64,000 bases of DNA from Bryum argenteum (Eukaryota > Streptophyta > Bryopsida > Bryales > Bryaceae), in assembly GCA_037043015.1 (NCBI GenBank), contig CM073328.1:7489409-7553408 (forward strand), written 5' to 3'. Below the pieces are notes generated by a model that saw only the letters and a list, made by a program, of their open reading frames with translations, made no database searches and was not told the origin of the DNA. Within the stretch, counting starts at the first letter, position 1, and each line of letters starts with the position of its first letter. Shown piece by piece: positions 33,273 to 43,968 of the stretch. Position numbers and translations under genes: made by a program.

Positions 33273-36200
33273 GTCGAGCCCCCTTTGTGATTCCGTCCTG
33301 GTGCTTGAGGATGACTTTTGTAAAATTGAGCAACAACATCAGGTGCATTTTCAAGATTTTCAGCTGGTTCCCAAGAGTTCTCCTCTGGTCCATATCCTTC
33401 CCAAGAAACCAGGTACTGTAACTTTTTCCAACGGCCGAATAATCTCGAGTCCAAAACCTGGTGAACTTCCCACTCAATGTCGCCCTCTGGAGTAATAATA
33501 GGTGGGGGTCTTGTTTTACAACGACCTGGAATGGTATCTTGATTGTACTTTTCGAGAAGTGATACATGAAATACGTTGTGTATACGAAGTGTCTTGGGCA
33601 GTTTCAGGCGATAAAGTAGGTCTGAAAACTTAGCTATAATTGGGAATGGTCCCAAAAATTTGGCAGCCAATTTATGTGACGGTGCTGTTGTGGCAATGTT
33701 TTGATGACGAAGAAGGACTTTATCCCCGACCTCAAAAGATGGTTGTAGTGTGGCTGTCCGATCATAGATGCGTTTGGCATTTCGACCTGCTATATGAATC
33801 ATGGTCTTTAATTCTTCATGAACCTCTTGTAAATGTTTTACTCTGTCTTCAGTCGCTGGGACTGTAGATGAGGTTGGAGTCATAAAGGACAGTGCTGGAT
33901 GGTACCCGTATGTCGCATAAAATGGAGAGAAACCGGTTGCTGCGTGATGAGCATTGTTATACGCAAATTCGGCAAGAGGAAGGAGATCTGCCCAGTCATC
34001 TTGGCGGTTTGTCGTGAATATTCTCAAGAATTGCTCAAGAACTTGATTTAATCTCTCGGTTTGCCCGTCCGCTTGTGGATGAAAAGCTGTTGTTGGACAT
34101 GGTTTTATGCGTAATAAATTACATAACCTTGTCATAAATTTAGATACAAAAACTGGTCCCCTATCGGATATAACTTCTTCTGGAGTTCCATGATACCTCC
34201 ATACATGTTGTAAAAATAAATTTGCGGTGTCTTGAGAGTTAACCGATTCGTTTGTTGGAATGAAATGACCCAGCTTTGTATTCTTGTCAATGACTACCAT
34301 AATTGAATCGTATCCATTACTAACTGGTAACTTCACAATAAAGTCTGTAGATATTCTCTTCCATGGTGCATGGGCAGCCGGTATTGGTTGCATAAGTCCA
34401 TACCGTGAATGATGTATCGATTTTGAGCGTTGGCAAATGTCGCACCCGTCGACATAGCGATGTACATATCTTCGAATCGTAGGCCAATAAAAAGACCTTG
34501 TGACTAAATCCAAAGTCTTTGCACGTCCCTGGTGTCCAACAGCTGGAGCATCATGTCTGGACCGAAGGATTTGTCGTCGAATTTCCTCGTCATCTGGTAC
34601 ATACACCATGTTTTGGAAACGGAGGATTCCATCAATAAAAGTATAGTCTTGGAGCCGACGGCGGATATCTGATGGAAGTTTGTGTGTTTTGTCTTTGAAA
34701 AATGCAAGAAGAGGTGTCAACGTTGCATCCTCCATAACCGCATCCTTTATGCGCTCCATGATACGGTCGTCTGGCCAAACTGGGTGGCAAGATTCTAGGG
34801 CCGCCAATCTCAAGAGAGGCCGGTCACTTGTACTTGGTGTTTGGATGAGATCCACACGTCGTGACAGTGCATCTGCCCTTCCATTCAGTGATCCAGATCT
34901 GTGATGAATATCAAAATTGAAAGCCGATAAGAATTCAGACCAACGAGCTTGTCTTCGATTTAACTGTTTGGAGGTGAGAAAATATTCCAAATTTTTGTGA
35001 TCCGAAATCACTGTGATGATGTGGGGAGACCCTTCCAAATAAACTCGCCAATCTTGGAAAGCTAAAATGATGCTCAATAATTCTTTATCATATATATCAT
35101 AGTTTTGCTTAGATGGTGACAGTTTGGAGCTTCTATAGGCACACGGGTGTAGGTAGCCGTCCTCCCCACGTTGAGTCAATATAGCACCTGTGGCCATATC
35201 AGAAGCATCAGTCTCAACTATAAAAGGCCTTTCAAAGTTAGGGTGAAGTAATATCGGTGCCTCAATAAACTTGGATCGAAGCTCACGAAACGCTGAATCT
35301 GCCTGAGGTGTCCAAAGAAATAATTGATTTTTTCTTGTTAATGTTGTGAGTGGCATAGCTATTTTTGAGTAATCACATATAAAACGGCGATAAAAATTTG
35401 CAAACCCAAGGAATGCTTGGACTTCTTTAACGGAGGTTGGAGTTGGCCACTCCTGAATAGCCTGTACTTTATCCTGACACATTTCTACTCCTTTTGATGA
35501 CACTCTCATGCCTAAAAATTCCACTGATTGACGATGGAATTCGCATTTGGATTCTTTAGCATAAAGCCCATTTTCTTGTAAGCGGCGTAAAACCTCTCTG
35601 ACCACTTGGCGGTGTTGGTCCAAGTCCTTCAAAAATATAAGGATGTCGTCCAAATATATAACCACGGAAATATCAAGTAAATCACGAAAAATTTCTTGCA
35701 TATGGGATTGAAATTGAGCTGGAGCATTTGTTAATCCAAAAGGCATTACCAAATATTCGAAAAGGCCGTAACGTGTCTTAAATGCCGTTTTGTACTCATG
35801 CCCAATTGCCATGCGTACCCGGTGATACGCTTGTCGTATATCAAGTTTTGAAAAAATTGTTGCTCCCACCAGCCTGTCTATAAGCTCTGGAATTAGAGGT
35901 AACGGGTATCGGTTTTTCACTGTGACCTGGTTCAAATTCCTATAATCAATGCAGACCCTGATTGAGCCATCTTTCTTTCGAGCAAATACTATCGGTGCTG
36001 AAACTGGGGACTTGGACCTTCGAATCCACCCCTTTCCAAGATTTTCCTCCAAGTATTTCCGTAATTCTTCCAACTCCATTGGAGACATTAGCCGCAAACC
36101 GGTGTTACGGGGCTCCTGTCCTTCTTTAAATTCAATCTTCATATCCGACGTACTGTGCTCTGGTAGTCGATTTGATGCTTCTTCACTGAAAGCACCTTGC

Positions 36201-36376
36201 AAATCCCGATACTCCTCTGGAATAGATGACTCCACAATCTTTGGCTCATCACTGCTACACTCTGAAATCTCAAAGACAAATGGTTCAGCATGCACTTGCT
36301 TCGGGGTACTACGCTGCTGCAGTGCCCGCCGTTCCTCAGACCTCTTAACTCCTCCACTCAGTCCTCCTGAGGACAC
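33257..36376 (-). CDS. chromovirus pol: RT, RNase H, integrase, chromodomain
   Basis: An uninterrupted frame of 1039 residues. Reverse transcriptase (about 140-330) has LDIRQAYHRVRM and the catalytic YLDDILIF. RNase H (about 410-540) starts with TDASDMATGAIL. Integrase has an N-terminal zinc-binding HHCC segment (ending CDICQ) and a DDE core with STDF, SDRGP and QTERLNQ. At residues about 966-1024 lies a chromodomain with YLVSWEGYGPEENSWEP, which in this group is thought to steer integration toward modified chromatin. The stop codon TAA abuts the LTR. The frame continues upstream into the protease frame, but a TAA at 36377-36379 separates them, so expression would need readthrough or the stop is a mutation. 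Plant clade (Reina, Tekay, CRM, Galadriel, Tcn1-like) cannot be decided by eye. Confidence 0.95.
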   Translation of the reverse strand: MSSGGLSGGVKRSEERRALQQRSTPKQVHAEPFVFEISECSSDEPKIVESSIPEEYRDLQGAFSEEASNRLPEHSTSDMKIEFKEGQEPRNTGLRLMSPMELEELRKYLEENLGKGWIRRSKSPVSAPIVFARKKDGSIRVCIDYRNLNQVTVKNRYPLPLIPELIDRLVGATIFSKLDIRQAYHRVRMAIGHEYKTAFKTRYGLFEYLVMPFGLTNAPAQFQSHMQEIFRDLLDISVVIYLDDILIFLKDLDQHRQVVREVLRRLQENGLYAKESKCEFHRQSVEFLGMRVSSKGVEMCQDKVQAIQEWPTPTSVKEVQAFLGFANFYRRFICDYSKIAMPLTTLTRKNQLFLWTPQADSAFRELRSKFIEAPILLHPNFERPFIVETDASDMATGAILTQRGEDGYLHPCAYRSSKLSPSKQNYDIYDKELLSIILAFQDWRVYLEGSPHIITVISDHKNLEYFLTSKQLNRRQARWSEFLSAFNFDIHHRSGSLNGRADALSRRVDLIQTPSTSDRPLLRLAALESCHPVWPDDRIMERIKDAVMEDATLTPLLAFFKDKTHKLPSDIRRRLQDYTFIDGILRFQNMVYVPDDEEIRRQILRSRHDAPAVGHQGRAKTLDLVTRSFYWPTIRRYVHRYVDGCDICQRSKSIHHSRYGLMQPIPAAHAPWKRISTDFIVKLPVSNGYDSIMVVIDKNTKLGHFIPTNESVNSQDTANLFLQHVWRYHGTPEEVISDRGPVFVSKFMTRLCNLLRIKPCPTTAFHPQADGQTERLNQVLEQFLRIFTTNRQDDWADLLPLAEFAYNNAHHAATGFSPFYATYGYHPALSFMTPTSSTVPATEDRVKHLQEVHEELKTMIHIAGRNAKRIYDRTATLQPSFEVGDKVLLRHQNIATTAPSHKLAAKFLGPFPIIAKFSDLLYRLKLPKTLRIHNVFHVSLLEKYNQDTIPGRCKTRPPPIITPEGDIEWEVHQVLDSRLFGRWKKLQYLVSWEGYGPEENSWEPAENLENAPDVVAQFYKSHPQAPGRNHKGGSTLKGG

Positions 36377-36434
36377 TTACTCTAAGGAACTGCGCTGCTG
36401 CAGTGCCCGCTGTTCCTCAGACTTCTTAACTCCT
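36312..36434 (-). repeat. 81-bp tandem duplication at the protease-RT junction
   Basis: Two copies of a segment encoding GVKRSEERRALQQRS and GVKKSEEQRALQQRS are offset by 81 bp. Since 81 is divisible by three the frame is kept, but the inserted stretch carries the TAA stop at 36377-36379. Confidence 0.85.
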
Positions 36435-36880
36435 TGATTGTCCAGGTTTTTGCAACGCTCCTGGCAATAGGGAGAATCAAACAAAACTTCTCGTTGGGAC
36501 CATTTGATTGTTGGATCATGACAGCTCAACCACGGCGTCCCAAGGATACATGCATACCGACCAGTATTGGTGATATCCGCCACCAATGTCTCACTGTGAT
36601 TCCCAATGACCATTCGCACCTCAGCTTGGTGCGTGATGAGGCCCGAATTAATCATCCTCCCGTCAATCACCCGCACCTCTCTGGGCACGCTCCTTGGCCG
36701 TATCAACGCATTGCACTGTGCTGCGAAGTCCGGGTGCATGAACACCCCTGTTGCTCCTGAGTCCACCAAGGTGAGAGCCGCCAAGGAATTGATCTTTGCA
36801 TCCATGGTGAGGTGTCCTTTCGGGTCCGTCGGCTCGTAAAAAAATAGGATCAGGTGTTGGCTCGTCTACCAATTGAGGAA
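36377..36880 (-). CDS. chromovirus aspartic protease (broken)
   Basis: Retropepsin-type domain with the catalytic LVDSGATG near 36765 and the flap-distal CILGTPWLSCHDP motif near 36535. The frame is open from 36805 to the TAA at 36377. Upstream sequence (DEPTPDPIF) joins only after a shift in a run of seven T (minus strand, about 36837-36843). The protease lies between the zinc-knuckle part of gag and reverse transcriptase, as expected for gypsy elements. Confidence 0.85.
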
Positions 36881-36899
36881 TAGTGTCGTCTAGTGCCAA

Positions 36900-37168
36900 G
36901 TCCCCTGGCGGCATCGTTGCCGCTACGCTCTGAACACGGCCCGGGTACTGAACTATGTCGTCCAGTCCCGGGTCCGGTCTTTTCCCGAACTTCCACCTTC
37001 CACGTCCTCAATAGCTGCAATGGTGAGTGGCCGAGATGGGTTCGTGTGACACTTCCCACGTACGTGTCCAAATTGTCCGCAACCCCAACACTTCCCATGT
37101 CGCTGATACTCCAGTCTCTCTGCTGCTGTCCTTGCCAACGCCGGAGGCCCCCGAACCGCACCAAGCTC
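36900..37168 (-). CDS. chromovirus gag, C-terminal part with zinc knuckle
   Basis: Contains the CCHC knuckle CWGCGQFGHVRGKC (near 37085). It joins the N-terminal gag segment (ending PVPME at 40.88 kb) when the CACTA element and one CTC duplication are ignored. A frame change near 36965 follows. Confidence 0.85.
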
Positions 37169-40100
37169 CACTATAAGAAACCTGCGTTTTTAGTGATGTT
37201 GTAAATGATGTCTAAAAAGACATCGTAGACATTAATTCGGATGTCTTATAGACGATAAGACATCTTAGACATGACAGTTGTCTAACTAGACGTCTAAAAA
37301 GACAAGAAAATGTCTTAAGATCGAAGATGTCTTAAGGTAATTTTGGAAGGGTAAAATGTGTGCCACGTGGGTGCCACGTAGATGACACATCAGCTTGAAG
37401 TGGACGGGCAGTGCCACATGGGGATGAAATTCATCGTGATGTGGAATTTTACATGGTCCCATGAAAGATGACATGGCGGCGCCAGAATCCCACGTGGACC
37501 CGAGAAAATCCGACGTGGCACCCGGGAAAATCCGACGTGGCACCCGGGAAAATCCGACGTGGCACCCGGGAAAATCCGACGTGGCACACGGGAATATCCG
37601 ACGTGGCACCCGGGAATATCCGACGTGGCACGCGGGAAAAGTTGACGTGGACTTGGGAAAATGACATAGCATACCACGTCAGCATATTGCGGAGGTTTTA
37701 TGCTCCTATCATGATAGTTTTAGACATCGGTTAAGACGACTTAAATGTCTTGCAAGACATCTTAGATGTTGTACAAGATGTCTCGCAAAACGTATGCAAT
37801 GTCTTACAAAATATCTTAAAAGACAATTTATTATGTCTTATAAGATGTTTCCAGTGCGTAGAATGATGTTTACGTTGATGTCCTTATTAAGTTTGTGATG
37901 TTTGCTCGGATGTTTGTAGCGACATCCCCTAGGACATCGATGTGAACGTTTTGTGTTAAACATGATGTTTGCAACAGTGTTACTATTGATGTTTTTTGGG
38001 CATATAAAAGGACATCTAGGATGACATTTTTAGATGTTTATATAGTCATCAGATCCGTAATCCACAGACGTCTCACATAACATCAACTGTAAACACTGTC
38101 TCATCAAAAAGTATGAGTCAAACATATATTGCTTAGGTCAATAAAACCTCAGATAACACAAACTAGAATATTTACTAATACGCCTGTCAACAACTACGAT
38201 ATACTACGCACCCACAATTTGAACTCCGTAAGTCTCTCCACTTCCATCGCTTGCTGTCGATACCCGTATGGTCATGTGCATGTCCCGCCGCTACACATAT
38301 TCAATAAGCCAATATCAACTGCATTTAAAGAAGGGTTTGTAAAAGTAAAAAAATTCTGATTTAATTCCATTTAATTGCACTCCCTAGGTTGAGTTGGTTT
38401 ACTTCCTAACCTCAAGATATCGACACAGTTAAACATTCTTGCAAACATCTGCTTAGACATTTCTTCAGACATCCTTCTAGACATCATTAAAAACAACGTT
38501 ATAGACATCTATACATACATCTGTTCCACTCACCTACAAGCACGCATGTCGCTTCGCGGCCTCAGATCGAGCTCGCTGCCCCGACCGCTTATGTCCCACC
38601 TTCCAAAACAGAATTCCATCAACACATTTAAACATCTTCATAGACATGCTCTAAGACATCTTGCAGACATCATCATAGACATCTTCTACAACAAATCAAA
38701 TACTACAAGTACTAGGATTTCCTTCACAACAAATCAAATTCTACAAGTCCTAGGGTTTCTTGTACAAGATGCTTTTGAAATCCAGTTCCTCTTAAGTAGC
38801 AAATCTTAGCCACATGAAGAAGGAAACCTACTCTTGAGAGCTATTGGATTTCTACAAATACTATTCTCTTATTGCAGTTAACAATCATTCTGAAACTGAA
38901 TGGAAACAATTTCGAAATCCTCTATACTTTAAACACAAACTCTTAGGAAAAACTAAGGCAAAAATGAGCTTTGTAATTCCATTTGAAGATCTCATGACCT
39001 AACTATGGCGGCGGCAACAGTCCCTAGTCACATGAAGAAGCAAACCTTAGCCTCTACACTCCAAACACTAACTCTTTGAAAAAATGAAGGCAAAAATGAG
39101 CTTTGTGCGGCCTCTAATTCTACTTAAAGGTCTCATGACCTAACTATGGCGGCGGCAGCAAACCCTAGCCGCCTCTGTTCATCCATTGAAGTCAATGAAA
39201 ATCATCCCTGTAGATGGTTCTAGATGTTGTCATAGATGTCATCTTCGACATCTTCATAGACATCATGTTAGACATTTTCATGAACGTCATCTTAGACATC
39301 CCTGCAGACATTATCATAGACATCTGATGGCATCTTCAGGGTTTCAACCACAACATATTAACTATAAAAGGTTTTTTGTTTTCCCTCACAACAAATCAAA
39401 TACCAGATGCTTTAAAGTTCTTTCCACAACAAAGCACATATTGTAAGTCTTAGAGTTTCTTCCACAACAAATCAAATAAACTTTATTGATAGAAAAAGTG
39501 TGGAATTACAATCATGAGACTATTTATAGTCTTCCATGGTGATAGGCTCTCTTTTAAATTCTCAACTACCTTTTATTTCTATCCTAACTAACTTTCCAAC
39601 TAACTTTCTTAATACTAATTTTATTCTAGAATTTTGTCTCCTAAACTGTATTAAATAGCTACTTTCATAAATTCATATTTTTTGTAAATTTGCTTTAATT
39701 TGTATAATATTGGTTGTTAATGATAGAGTAATGTATAGTCTTGCCATTAGACTATAATAATCTAATCTATAAGTAGTCAATAATATTTAATTCCTTCTTA
39801 AAGTAAGCCAAAAAACACTGTTTATTGTTTTTATTTTCTTTTTATATTTTCTTTAAGTATTTGAGGATTACTCCAATCAGAGACCCGCGCCAATGGAGGA
39901 CAAGCAGTAAGAGAAAAAGTTGATATTATTTTAAAAATACTCTTAAGTACTGCCGCTTTTTAGTAAATGACGTTTAGGAGGATGTCGTGCAAAACATCTT
40001 CATAGACATCCAAGTAAATGTCTATGCGGACATTCATGCCTGACTGTAGTTATGGGTAAGTTGGACATCGTGTTAGACATCCGACTAGATGTTGAATCAC

Positions 40101-40485
40101 TTGTCAACTGGTCTGACGTGGAGTTTTTGTTGCCATGTAGATAAAGCGTTGTAAATAACTTTATTAATCTATGTCCACGTGTTTTTTGAGGATTAAATAT
40201 CCACGAAATTACTTTTACTTTTTTTTTTGGCACCATTGTTATCTTATAGATATTATATTTTCTATATAATATTTTTTAAATATTTAAATATTTAAATCAT
40301 AAAAAATTACAGAATTATAATATTCTAATTTATTTGAATATAATAAAAATTTACAAAATATATTTTTTATTGAAATATAATTATATATTTTAATATTTTT
40401 TTTTAAAAAATAGACCAATGAAAAAATAGTGAGAATAGCCTGAAATTAGTATTTTCAGTATTGCCACGTCACATAATGATTTAGC

Positions 40486-40524
<39 letters not shown>

Positions 40525-40881
40525 AAAGTGTGATGTTTTTTTTCTACTCAAAACCACCTTTGTCCATTCACCTACTCTTTTAACATTAGAAATGCTTTTT
40601 ACCCCGTCCACCAAGAAATTTTGGTCGTTTTTACCTTGCTGGTCCAAAATCCCTTGCCAACGTGGCAGTTTGATGTCTATCAAGATGTCTTCAAAGACAT
40701 CCATGTCTTCACCAACATCTTTTTGTTTGGTGATGTCTTCATGCCCCCTCAATCCAAAATGTGCCCGTTAGACGTACAAACATCCTCCCGTCTTCGAAGA
40801 CATCTTTTAAGACAGTAAGACATCACAAAATACATTAGACATTACACAAGACATCACAAAAAACAGGGTTTTCTTATAGTG
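37169..40881. mobile_element. non-autonomous CACTA (En/Spm) element inside gag
   Basis: 3713 bp. The left end begins CACTATAAGAAACCTG and the right end, read inward, CACTATAAGAAAACCCTG. Both are followed by a GTGATGT-containing subterminal sequence. The flanks are the 3-bp duplication CTC (37166-37168 and 40882-40884). Subterminal regions are filled with AGACATC/GATGTCT motifs in both orientations, the usual sort of transposase-binding repeats in this superfamily. No transposase frame is present; open frames inside (for example 38546-38809 and 39186-39446) are translations of the GACATC repeats. Also present are a 22-bp tandem array, an A31 tract (40490-40520) and very AT-rich stretches. Confidence 0.93.
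37503..37660 (+). repeat. 22-bp tandem array with ACGTGGC cores
   Basis: About seven copies of AAAATCCGACGTGGCACCCG-type units in the left subterminal region of the CACTA element. Each carries one ACGTGGC, the core of plant G-box/ABRE bZIP sites. A palindromic CCACGTGG lies just upstream near 37363-37370. Confidence 0.9.
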
Positions 40882-41754
40882 CTCCATGGGCACAGGTCCG
40901 GATGTTGTTGGACCACGAGTAGATGGTTCTCGGTGCGTGGTCGTACCCTTCACGCTGAGGAAATCAGATGATGGCCGATGAGCCTGTCGCCGCCCCCAAA
41001 GCCGCTCATCAATTCTGGAAGCCATCGCCATCCAATCTTGCAACCGGCGTGGTTGTGTCTCTGCGGTGGCCACGGAGTCCAACACCTCGTCCTTTAGCCC
41101 GCCACGAAATCGTGCCACCAAGCTGCTCTCATTCCAGTCCACTTGAGCTGCATATTCATTGAAAGTGGAGATATAAGCCGCGACTGAGCCCGTTTGCCGC
41201 AGCCTCCCGAGACGATCTTCTGCGTTTCCTCTTCGATCCAAGTCACCGTATACTCCAATCACCGACTCCCTGAAGGCCTCATAATTTTCCAACAGGTCAT
41301 GCCCACGCCCCTCATCAAGTGCTTGGAGTAGAGGCATGGCCCAATTTTGCGCAGCCCCTGACATATAAGATAGGGCATATGCCACCTTATCAGCATCGCT
41401 ACCATATGTGCGTGGCTTCCCGCGGAATACCAAACGGAGCTGTGCAAACCAGCGATAGACTTCATTTCCTTTCTTTCCACTGAATCGTTCTGGTTCTGCG
41501 ACCTTGGACTCCCGATAGTCCGCTTCCGCCAATCCATGTTGTCCTAGATGTTGATGTGTGCCCCCAGCGCCTTGCGGTGGAGTCGGAGACCCCAACGATG
41601 GCCTCGCCCGATCTGCAACCTGCTGGATGAAATGAGGTAGAGCCGCCTACAGGACTGTCTGCACCTGCTGTTGCACAAAGGCAGCCAACTCTGCCCCGGT
41701 CCCTTCAGGTATTGGGATGTTTCCCAAATCCAACCTAGGCCTCTCACCCTCCAT
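40882..41754 (-). CDS. chromovirus gag, N-terminal part
   Basis: ATG at 41754 (MEGERPRLDLGNIPIPEGTG). Capsid-like retrotransposon gag with KVAEPERFSGKKGNEVYRWF, YALSYMSGAAQNWAMPLL and ARFRGGLKDEVLDSV, typical of gypsy gag. An in-frame TAG at 41647-41649 interrupts it. It ends at PVPME where the CACTA element is inserted; the continuation is at 36.9-37.17 kb. Confidence 0.88.
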
Positions 41755-41760
41755 CTTCGG

Positions 41761-42410
41761 CGTCGTTAGTTGTTCACTGCACCATTAATTCTGAACATCT
41801 ATGGATTTCATGTCCATTAACAAATCCTAAAAGAGTAAACCATCTGATCTGACAATAGAATCTATCCATAGCACCTCATCTAATTGCAGATGCTTCAAAA
41901 TTTCAGCAAACGCCACAATTTTAGCAATTTCAGCCATTTCAGAAATATCAGAATTTTTTGCAGCACCCTAATTTTAGCACTTTCAGAAATTCCAGAAATT
42001 TCAACAGTGCCATAATTTCAGCGATGTCATAATTTTAGCAGCACCATAATTTTAGCCGTTTCGAAAATTTCAGCAATTTCAGCAGCATTATAATTTCAGC
42101 ATTATAATTTCAGCATTATGATTTCAGCATTATAATTTCAGCATAATAATTCCAGCATTATAATTTCAGCATAATAATTCCAGCATTATATATTCAGACC
42201 TTCATGAATCCTCTACATGCTGCATTTTGGTGTAATAAGCATCTTGGTAATCCCTTACATTTTCTTCAAATCTGTATTCCCAAAAATATATTATCTTATA
42301 GGCTCATGTGTCTTTCTTTTTCCTTTTCTCTTTCTATTTTATTTTTTTCAGATTTGTCTCGCTCATGACTCGTCGTCTTGGAGCATGGATCATTCAGCGA
42401 CGTGATATTA
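41761..42410 (-). other. chromovirus leader region with short repeats
   Basis: Untranslated region between the 5' LTR and gag. It contains many TTTCAGCA/ATTTTAGCA units (about 41890-42190), ending in a direct array of ATTTCAGCATTATA. I could not recognise a convincing tRNA primer-binding site next to the LTR. Confidence 0.75.
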
Positions 42411-42677
42411 TGTTAAAGTTCAAACCACATGATGAATGCTCCATTCTATATAACCATAATTTGGACTCACGACTAATAAGACAACACCCATATTGTATGG
42501 CAACAAGCGTGAATCATATTAACAACAAAATATCACGTAGAGGAAAGATTTGCACATGCAACCTCTTAAAGGTCCAAGGTGATCCTACAACATAACTACC
42601 AACCGTATAACCGCTTTCTAACATGAACCGTCTTGTTACTACGTTACTAACTAGCTGTTACGATGTAGTTCGTAACA
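42411..42677 (-). repeat. 5' LTR of the chromovirus
   Basis: 267 bp, TGTTAAAG to GTAACA on the plus strand, followed by the GCCGA target duplicate at 42678-42682. Confidence 0.95.
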
Positions 42678-42682
42678 GCCGA

Positions 42683-43700
42683 TATCATTTCGGTCCAGAA
42701 GGAGCGTACACACTGGGCCAATGTGGCCATAACTTTCATGTTACTTGCATAGCAAGCGCTGCCCGGGGAAAATCATCATGTCCTATATGTCGTTCTCCAA
42801 TTAGCACGAGATTCTACGAAGTGATGGGGATGCGCAATGTCATGCCACCTGGGCACGAGTTCAACCGATGGAATCTCCCTTTGGATCAACTTCCAAAGAA
42901 AATTCACAACTTTTGTGAGTGGGGGAAAGCACTTGAATGGGATAGTTCAACATCAAAACACCAGCTCCTCAAGCAGTATGTAGGCGAGACAGATCCATTG
43001 CTTTGGATGACACGTGACTACGAGGTGGAGATTAGGGCGCGAGATATTGAAGACAGCGAGCAACGAGAGATGTTTTGCCGCAACTTTGGAGGACATTGGA
43101 GTACTTAACACAATCGTTTCTTCCGATTCCCTCTAAAGAGAGTAGAGAAGGGAGAAGATGGTTTGTGGCATGAGGTAACAAGTGACATTAAGTTTGGAGA
43201 GGAGTACAAGAAGTACGATGATAGCCCGATTGGAAGGGTTTTAGTCTTAGCGAAATTGGAAGAGGCCGCACACTTACGGATTTCAACGAAGGAGGAATCT
43301 TTCAAAGACGCAGACTGTACTTTCTAGAAGGCGGTAGAGAAATTTGAGTGGCGCATTAAGAACATCATTACTCATTGGACGACAATGATCAAAGACCCCA
43401 AGCCGGAGTTATTGGTGTCTAGCTATCACAGCAGAGGACTCCTTTGTGAAGGATGTGGTGGGACGAATCGAGGAGGCCATGAAAATCTTCCGTTCCAAAA
43501 ATGCTAATCCACCCAAGAAACGAAAAAGGGATGATGGCAATGAGAGCGACGAGAGTTGGATGTTGGGCAACAACAGAGAAATTGCTGCAGTGGATCAAGA
43601 ATACGACGAGGGCGGTAGAATTGCTAGACTAAGCCAAAGACCCCGGACTCGTAGTATAGCACACACGATTGATACAGAAGAGCATTCAGTTGCGATGTAA
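42683..43700 (+). pseudogene. CKKYVKM / RING-H2 protein, copy X2, 3' part
   Basis: Continues the gene of 30.7-32.98 kb. With the retroelement and one GCCGA removed, KCGMC joins directly to the residues before GAYTLGQCGHNFHVTCI. This gives the same RING-H2 Cys/His spacing as copy X1, except that the loop before the last pair (CPIC) is one residue different. Then follow STRFYEVMGM, WMTRDYEVEIRARDIE and MFCRNFGGHW. Stops occur at about 43105 and 43325, there is a frame change near 43430, and the end has a KKRKR basic signal and [10 protein letters not shown]. The stop codon TAA is at about 43698. It converges on hAT 3, 270 bp away. Confidence 0.85.
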
Positions 43701-43968
43701 TAGAAATCCAATAGAAGCGTAGACGGTTTAGAACGGTTATAGTTCCCGGAATAGAGTCGCATACCATTTTGGATTTGTAATGCATGGTTTTTGTAATGAA
43801 GTTTTTTATTTCTTATGATGTAATAGTCTTTTGTTGACTATTCACCAACATTTTCAGACAAAATAAAGTACGAATACATCAACTGTTTGGTAATAAAGCT
43901 TCACGAGCTATACTACCCGAAACATACACGAAGTATGCTAGACCTCTACTACGTGTCTGAGCATGTAA

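Larger units (their letters stand above)
32990..42677 (-). mobile_element. Ty3/gypsy chromovirus, full-length insertion
   Basis: Bounded by two 267-bp LTRs (32990-33256 and 42411-42677) that differ at one position by my reading, and flanked by the 5-bp target duplication GCCGA (32985-32989 and 42678-42682). Genes run on the minus strand in the order gag, protease, reverse transcriptase, RNase H, integrase, chromodomain. The two near-identical LTRs imply a recent insertion. Coding is nevertheless broken by a stop in gag, frameshifts between gag and protease, an in-frame stop before reverse transcriptase, and a CACTA element in gag. It splits the RING finger of gene X2. Confidence 0.96.

Noticed and set aside
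37495-37665. 22-bp repeats considered as a CRISPR array
   Set aside because: Units are contiguous with no spacers, inside a plant CACTA element.
38546-39446. His/Arg-rich frames in the CACTA element as possible captured genes
   Set aside because: They translate the repeated GACATC subterminal motifs and have no conserved domain.
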